DNA from: Clostridium sp. | GTDB lineage: Bacteria; Bacillota; Clostridia; Lachnospirales; Lachnospiraceae | Direction: 5' to 3' | Length of the DNA stretch: 24,140 bases | NCBI GenBank assembly: GCA_004554205.1 | Contig: SFNH01000015.1 | Span: 1 to 24,140 of the forward strand | Part shown: piece after piece, positions 22,081 to 24,140 of the stretch | How the letters are laid out: every line of letters begins with the position of its first letter | Position numbering within the stretch: the first letter of the stretch is position 1 | Position numbers and translations under genes: made by a program | The notes under the pieces: generated by a model | What the model was told of the DNA's origin: nothing | Seen by the model: only the letters and a program-made list of their open reading frames with translations | Database searches by the model: none

Positions 22081-22084
22081 ATCC
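22055..22084 (-). promoter_or_regulatory. possible sigma-G-type forespore promoter of the SASP gene
   Basis: On the minus strand GGATA (22080-22084), an 18-base spacer and CATACTC (22055-22061) resemble the sigma-G consensus as I recall it (GHATR, 18, CATnHTA), matching four of five and six of seven positions. The expected start is near 22047. Supported by gene function, but the match is imperfect. Confidence 0.45.
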
Positions 22085-22087
22085 ATA

Positions 22088-22288
22088 TCAGTAAGAAATT
22101 CCCGGATCCTGCGGAATGATGATCGCCGCGAGGAAGTACACCACGATCCCTGTTCCGGAGCAGGCAAGCACTGCCCAGATCAGCCGGATCAGGGTCGGAT
22201 CGACACCGAGATACTCCCCGATGCCCCCACACACGCCGCAGAGCATCTTATTCTGGCTGGAGCGATACAATTTTTTGTTCATATCCAT
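22088..22288 (-). CDS. PspC domain small membrane protein
   Basis: A 66-residue protein with the PspC signature KKLYRSSQNKMLCGVCGGIGEYLGVDPTLIRLIW, then one hydrophobic segment (LIWAVLACSGTGIVVYFLAAIIIP). PspC proteins sit in the membrane; in other bacteria they sense or relieve envelope stress. The start is placed at 22286-22288 (MDMNKK) because GGGGAAG lies eight bases upstream. An in-frame ATG 13 codons earlier overlaps the preceding gene and lacks an SD. It is the last gene of the padR operon, starting 28 bases after the DUF4097 stop. Confidence 0.88.
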   Translation of the reverse strand: MDMNKKLYRSSQNKMLCGVCGGIGEYLGVDPTLIRLIWAVLACSGTGIVVYFLAAIIIPQDPGISY

Positions 22289-22316
22289 AGGTTTTTCTTC
22301 CCCATTCAAATTATGA

Positions 22317-23186
22317 TCACGCTTCATTTAAAAACTTCAGTGTAATGGTTCCGGACTCACAGTCAAGCTCTGCTTTTTTTCTGGCACCATTGTTCAGATA
22401 CCGCTCATCCATATACTCCTTGTATACAGTCGGATTATTACCGCCTAAGCTGATAGTCCCATATCGATTGTCCATTTCATAATTAAACTGATTTGTGTTT
22501 CCATCAACATTAAGTGTCACAACGCCTGCAGCGCAATCCACATTAAGTTCCTCTGCTGTCGTGTATGCTGATTTGATTTCACCGCCCTTTGCATCCAGTG
22601 ACACTTTATTTGCGCGGATCGCGTCAAAGCTTACGTTTGACTGCCATGCTTCCACATCCACCTCACGGAACGTATATCCCTCCGGCACGCGGATCGCCAG
22701 GTTCTCCATCACGGCACCGTCGGGCGCCTCAATTTTCAGTGTGTCACGCTCCATACGGATCATGTACGCTCTCTCATTGGCGCGCCCGCTCGAGGAGCGC
22801 TCCACATAAATTGCCGTATCCTGCGGATTCTCCCGCTTCTCCTGCTTTACAGTCACAGTACCCGCGCTGGCCTCAATCTCCAGCTCCATTACATTTTGAT
22901 AAATGCCGTTTTGAGGATCTCCTACATTTCCTGTTGTCTGGTTCTGCACATTCTGCTGCACGCGGCTTTTCTGCGTTGCGCCTGTCACCGCATCTGCTCC
23001 CTTGCTCTTTCTTGCCTCAAAATCATACGAAAGCTCACTGCGGATCGATTCCTCTCCAATCGACTGACGCAACTGATATTCTACATCCCCGGCACCACCC
23101 ATCACCGCGCCTGCCGTCATCATTCCGGCTCCTGTCATGCAAAAAACAGCTCCTAACGTCAAAGACCACTTCATTACTTTTCTCAT
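22317..23186 (-). CDS. exported DUF4097-type beta-repeat protein
   Basis: A 289-residue protein with an N-terminal signal or anchor segment (MRKVMKWSLTLGAVFCMTGAGMM). The second half is a run of short strands separated by turns: KIEAPDGAVMENLAIRVPEG, NVSFDAIRANKVSLDAKGGE, AEELNVDCAAGVVTLNVDGN, TISLGGN and CESGTITLKF. This is the DUF4097 (putative adhesin or head-domain) beta-helix pattern. The region around residues 55-100 is Gln/Asn-rich and looks disordered. No enzyme motif is visible. Its ATG overlaps the stop of the DUF1700 gene (ATGA), so the two are translationally coupled. In related operons such proteins pair with PadR and DUF1700 genes. The function is unknown. Confidence 0.8.
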   Translation of the reverse strand: MRKVMKWSLTLGAVFCMTGAGMMTAGAVMGGAGDVEYQLRQSIGEESIRSELSYDFEARKSKGADAVTGATQKSRVQQNVQNQTTGNVGDPQNGIYQNVMELEIEASAGTVTVKQEKRENPQDTAIYVERSSSGRANERAYMIRMERDTLKIEAPDGAVMENLAIRVPEGYTFREVDVEAWQSNVSFDAIRANKVSLDAKGGEIKSAYTTAEELNVDCAAGVVTLNVDGNTNQFNYEMDNRYGTISLGGNNPTVYKEYMDERYLNNGARKKAELDCESGTITLKFLNEA

Positions 23187-23935
23187 GCTTTTCTCCTCTC
23201 TCTGTGAATAAAATTGCTGATACCATTTACAACCATTTGGATGATGTACGGCACGAACTGTCCGTACACCAACACCGATACGGCAATGCCGATCAGTCCG
23301 AGCCCCAGCGCGAACACACCCGCGCCAAGAAGCAGCAGACCGCTCCAGACATTGTTAAACAAAAGCCCGACACCGGCCACAAGAAGCGCCACGCCTACGA
23401 TACAGGCAACTGCAGTCAGTACACCGACACATAAGATCAGGACAACCGCCACGCATACCACTCCGGTCAGAATCCCGAAAACGCTGCCGCCGATTCCGAG
23501 AATCAGCGGGGACAGCACACCGAGGATCACGAGCAGCAGCCCCACCTTAAGCACCCGCTTTAACCACGTCCTGTCCTGAAGATCCTGCTGGCACTTTTCC
23601 CGGTTTGTGCCACCTTCCGCGTTATCCTCTTCAGCCTCCTGTGTTTCGGACATTTCCCGGAGCTTTGCCACCTGAAAGTTCGGCTCACGAAAACGCTCAT
23701 CACGGTAGCCGGATTCGGTAAACTCTCCACCCTCTCCGATGTTCCCGTTCAGATCACTGCGTATGATCGCTGCCACCCGTTCAGGACTTCCGAACTCTCG
23801 AATCACCTGCTCCTCGTGCTCATCACCGGCGTCCTCCAGGTAATCCCGATAGTACGCAAGGGCCTCTTCCTTTTCCGGATCAGGGATGTCCTGAAGCAGA
23901 TATTCCAGTTCTTTCATAAATTCTGATCTGTTCAT
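23183..23935 (-). CDS. DUF1700 (HAAS-type) membrane protein
   Basis: A 250-residue protein. Residues 1-65 (MNRSEFMKELEYLLQDIP, EALAYYRDYLEDAGDEHEEQVIREFGSPERVAAII) form the small helical domain typical of DUF1700 proteins beside PadR regulators. A charged linker (about 66-125) is followed by several hydrophobic segments between about 128 and 235 and a basic tail (HRERRKA). It probably acts as a membrane sensor or assembly partner. Its ATG overlaps the padR stop and its TGA overlaps the next ATG, both as ATGA, so expression of the three is tightly linked. Confidence 0.82.
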   Translation of the reverse strand: MNRSEFMKELEYLLQDIPDPEKEEALAYYRDYLEDAGDEHEEQVIREFGSPERVAAIIRSDLNGNIGEGGEFTESGYRDERFREPNFQVAKLREMSETQEAEEDNAEGGTNREKCQQDLQDRTWLKRVLKVGLLLVILGVLSPLILGIGGSVFGILTGVVCVAVVLILCVGVLTAVACIVGVALLVAGVGLLFNNVWSGLLLLGAGVFALGLGLIGIAVSVLVYGQFVPYIIQMVVNGISNFIHRERRKA

Positions 23936-24140
23936 ACCTCTTTCTCCTCAAGTATTCTGGAAATTTTCTGCGAATAACCGTTCCACTCTCCGCGGTACAG
24001 ATTGAGCTGCAATCTCCCGCTCTCCGTGATCCGGTAATAGCGCCGGTTCCTCCCATCGATTGCGAGGTCATAGCTTTCCAGACACTCTTCCTTCAAAAGC
24101 CTGCGAAGAACCGGGTACAGTGTTGACTCCGAAATATCAA
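23932..24140 (-). CDS. PadR family transcriptional regulator (N-terminus cut by window end)
   Basis: This frame runs from the right edge to a TGA at 23932-23934. The first full codon is at 24138. The visible 68 residues start DISESTLYPVLRRLLKEECLES, the recognition helix and wing entry of PadR winged-helix proteins. DGRNRRYYRITESGRLQL follows, the wing hairpin and Thr-Glu-x-Gly motif. The upstream helices lie outside the window. PadR proteins usually repress their own operon and respond to membrane or chemical stress. Its stop overlaps the start of the DUF1700 gene (ATGA), placing it first in the visible operon. Confidence 0.88.
   Translation of the reverse strand, partial: DISESTLYPVLRRLLKEECLESYDLAIDGRNRRYYRITESGRLQLNLYRGEWNGYSQKISRILEEKEV

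Noticed and set aside
22289..22327. 13-residue N-terminal extension of the PspC protein
   Set aside because: That ATG overlaps the DUF4097 gene end and has no SD, whereas the ATG at 22288 has GGGGAAG at proper spacing.
1..24140. CRISPR arrays, insertion sequences, tRNA or rRNA genes
   Set aside because: No regularly spaced repeats, transposase-like frames, terminal repeats or RNA gene signatures were found in any intergenic space.

Overview
The window looks like chromosome of a spore-forming Clostridia bacterium, most likely Lachnospiraceae (Clostridium cluster XIVa). This is inferred from gene content: an alpha/beta-type small acid-soluble spore protein, Clostridia-style mglBAC and cob operons, a PadR/DUF1700/DUF4097/PspC module, moderately GC-rich coding DNA with AT-rich intergenic regions, and strong GGAGG-type ribosome binding sites. 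No rRNA, tRNA, CRISPR array, insertion sequence or phage gene was seen. The DNA is densely coding, and no gene-free stretch exceeds about 230 bases.

Layout. 196-2298 (-): an EF-G-like translational GTPase with altered GTPase motifs. 2528-5949 (+): a three-gene aromatic operon (aroF, tyrA, aroA) leading from DAHP synthesis through EPSP to the tyrosine branch. 6089-7741 (+): a secreted SGNH esterase with its own promoter and a strong terminator. 7808-8536 (-): yebC. 8680-11866 (-): a purine salvage operon, adenine deaminase followed by an NCS2 purine permease. 12049-12513 (+): a CYTH phosphohydrolase-type protein. 12557-16330 (-): mglB-mglA-mglC, a galactose/methylgalactoside ABC importer with a strong extended -10 promoter. 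16458-21753 (-): a tight six-gene late cobalamin operon in the order cbiA, cobU, cobS, a short cobU-like gene, cbiB, cobD. 21808-22020 (-): a SASP gene. 22088-24140 (-): padR (cut by the window end), a DUF1700 gene, a DUF4097 gene and pspC, linked by ATGA stop/start overlaps.

How the genes work together. AroF, AroA and TyrA share one transcript, so shikimate entry, EPSP formation and tyrosine commitment are co-expressed. Adenine deaminase makes hypoxanthine from adenine, and the adjacent permease probably imports such bases. MglB, MglA and MglC form one high-affinity sugar importer. The cob genes amidate the corrinoid ring, make and attach the aminopropanol arm, activate it with GTP and join the lower-ligand riboside. 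The PadR group resembles envelope-stress regulation modules.

The points most worth a second look are: (1) two CobU paralogues with complementary motif losses in one operon; (2) a SASP leader in which the ribosome binding site can pair with a segment that coincides with its putative sporulation -10 box; (3) an EF-G-like protein with non-canonical switch I, G3 and G4 motifs; (4) a CPxC pair between two metal ligands of the DAHP synthase; (5) several strong hairpins without U-tracts at gene ends, three of them including stop codons. No clearly new multi-gene system (defence, mobile or biosynthetic) was found.
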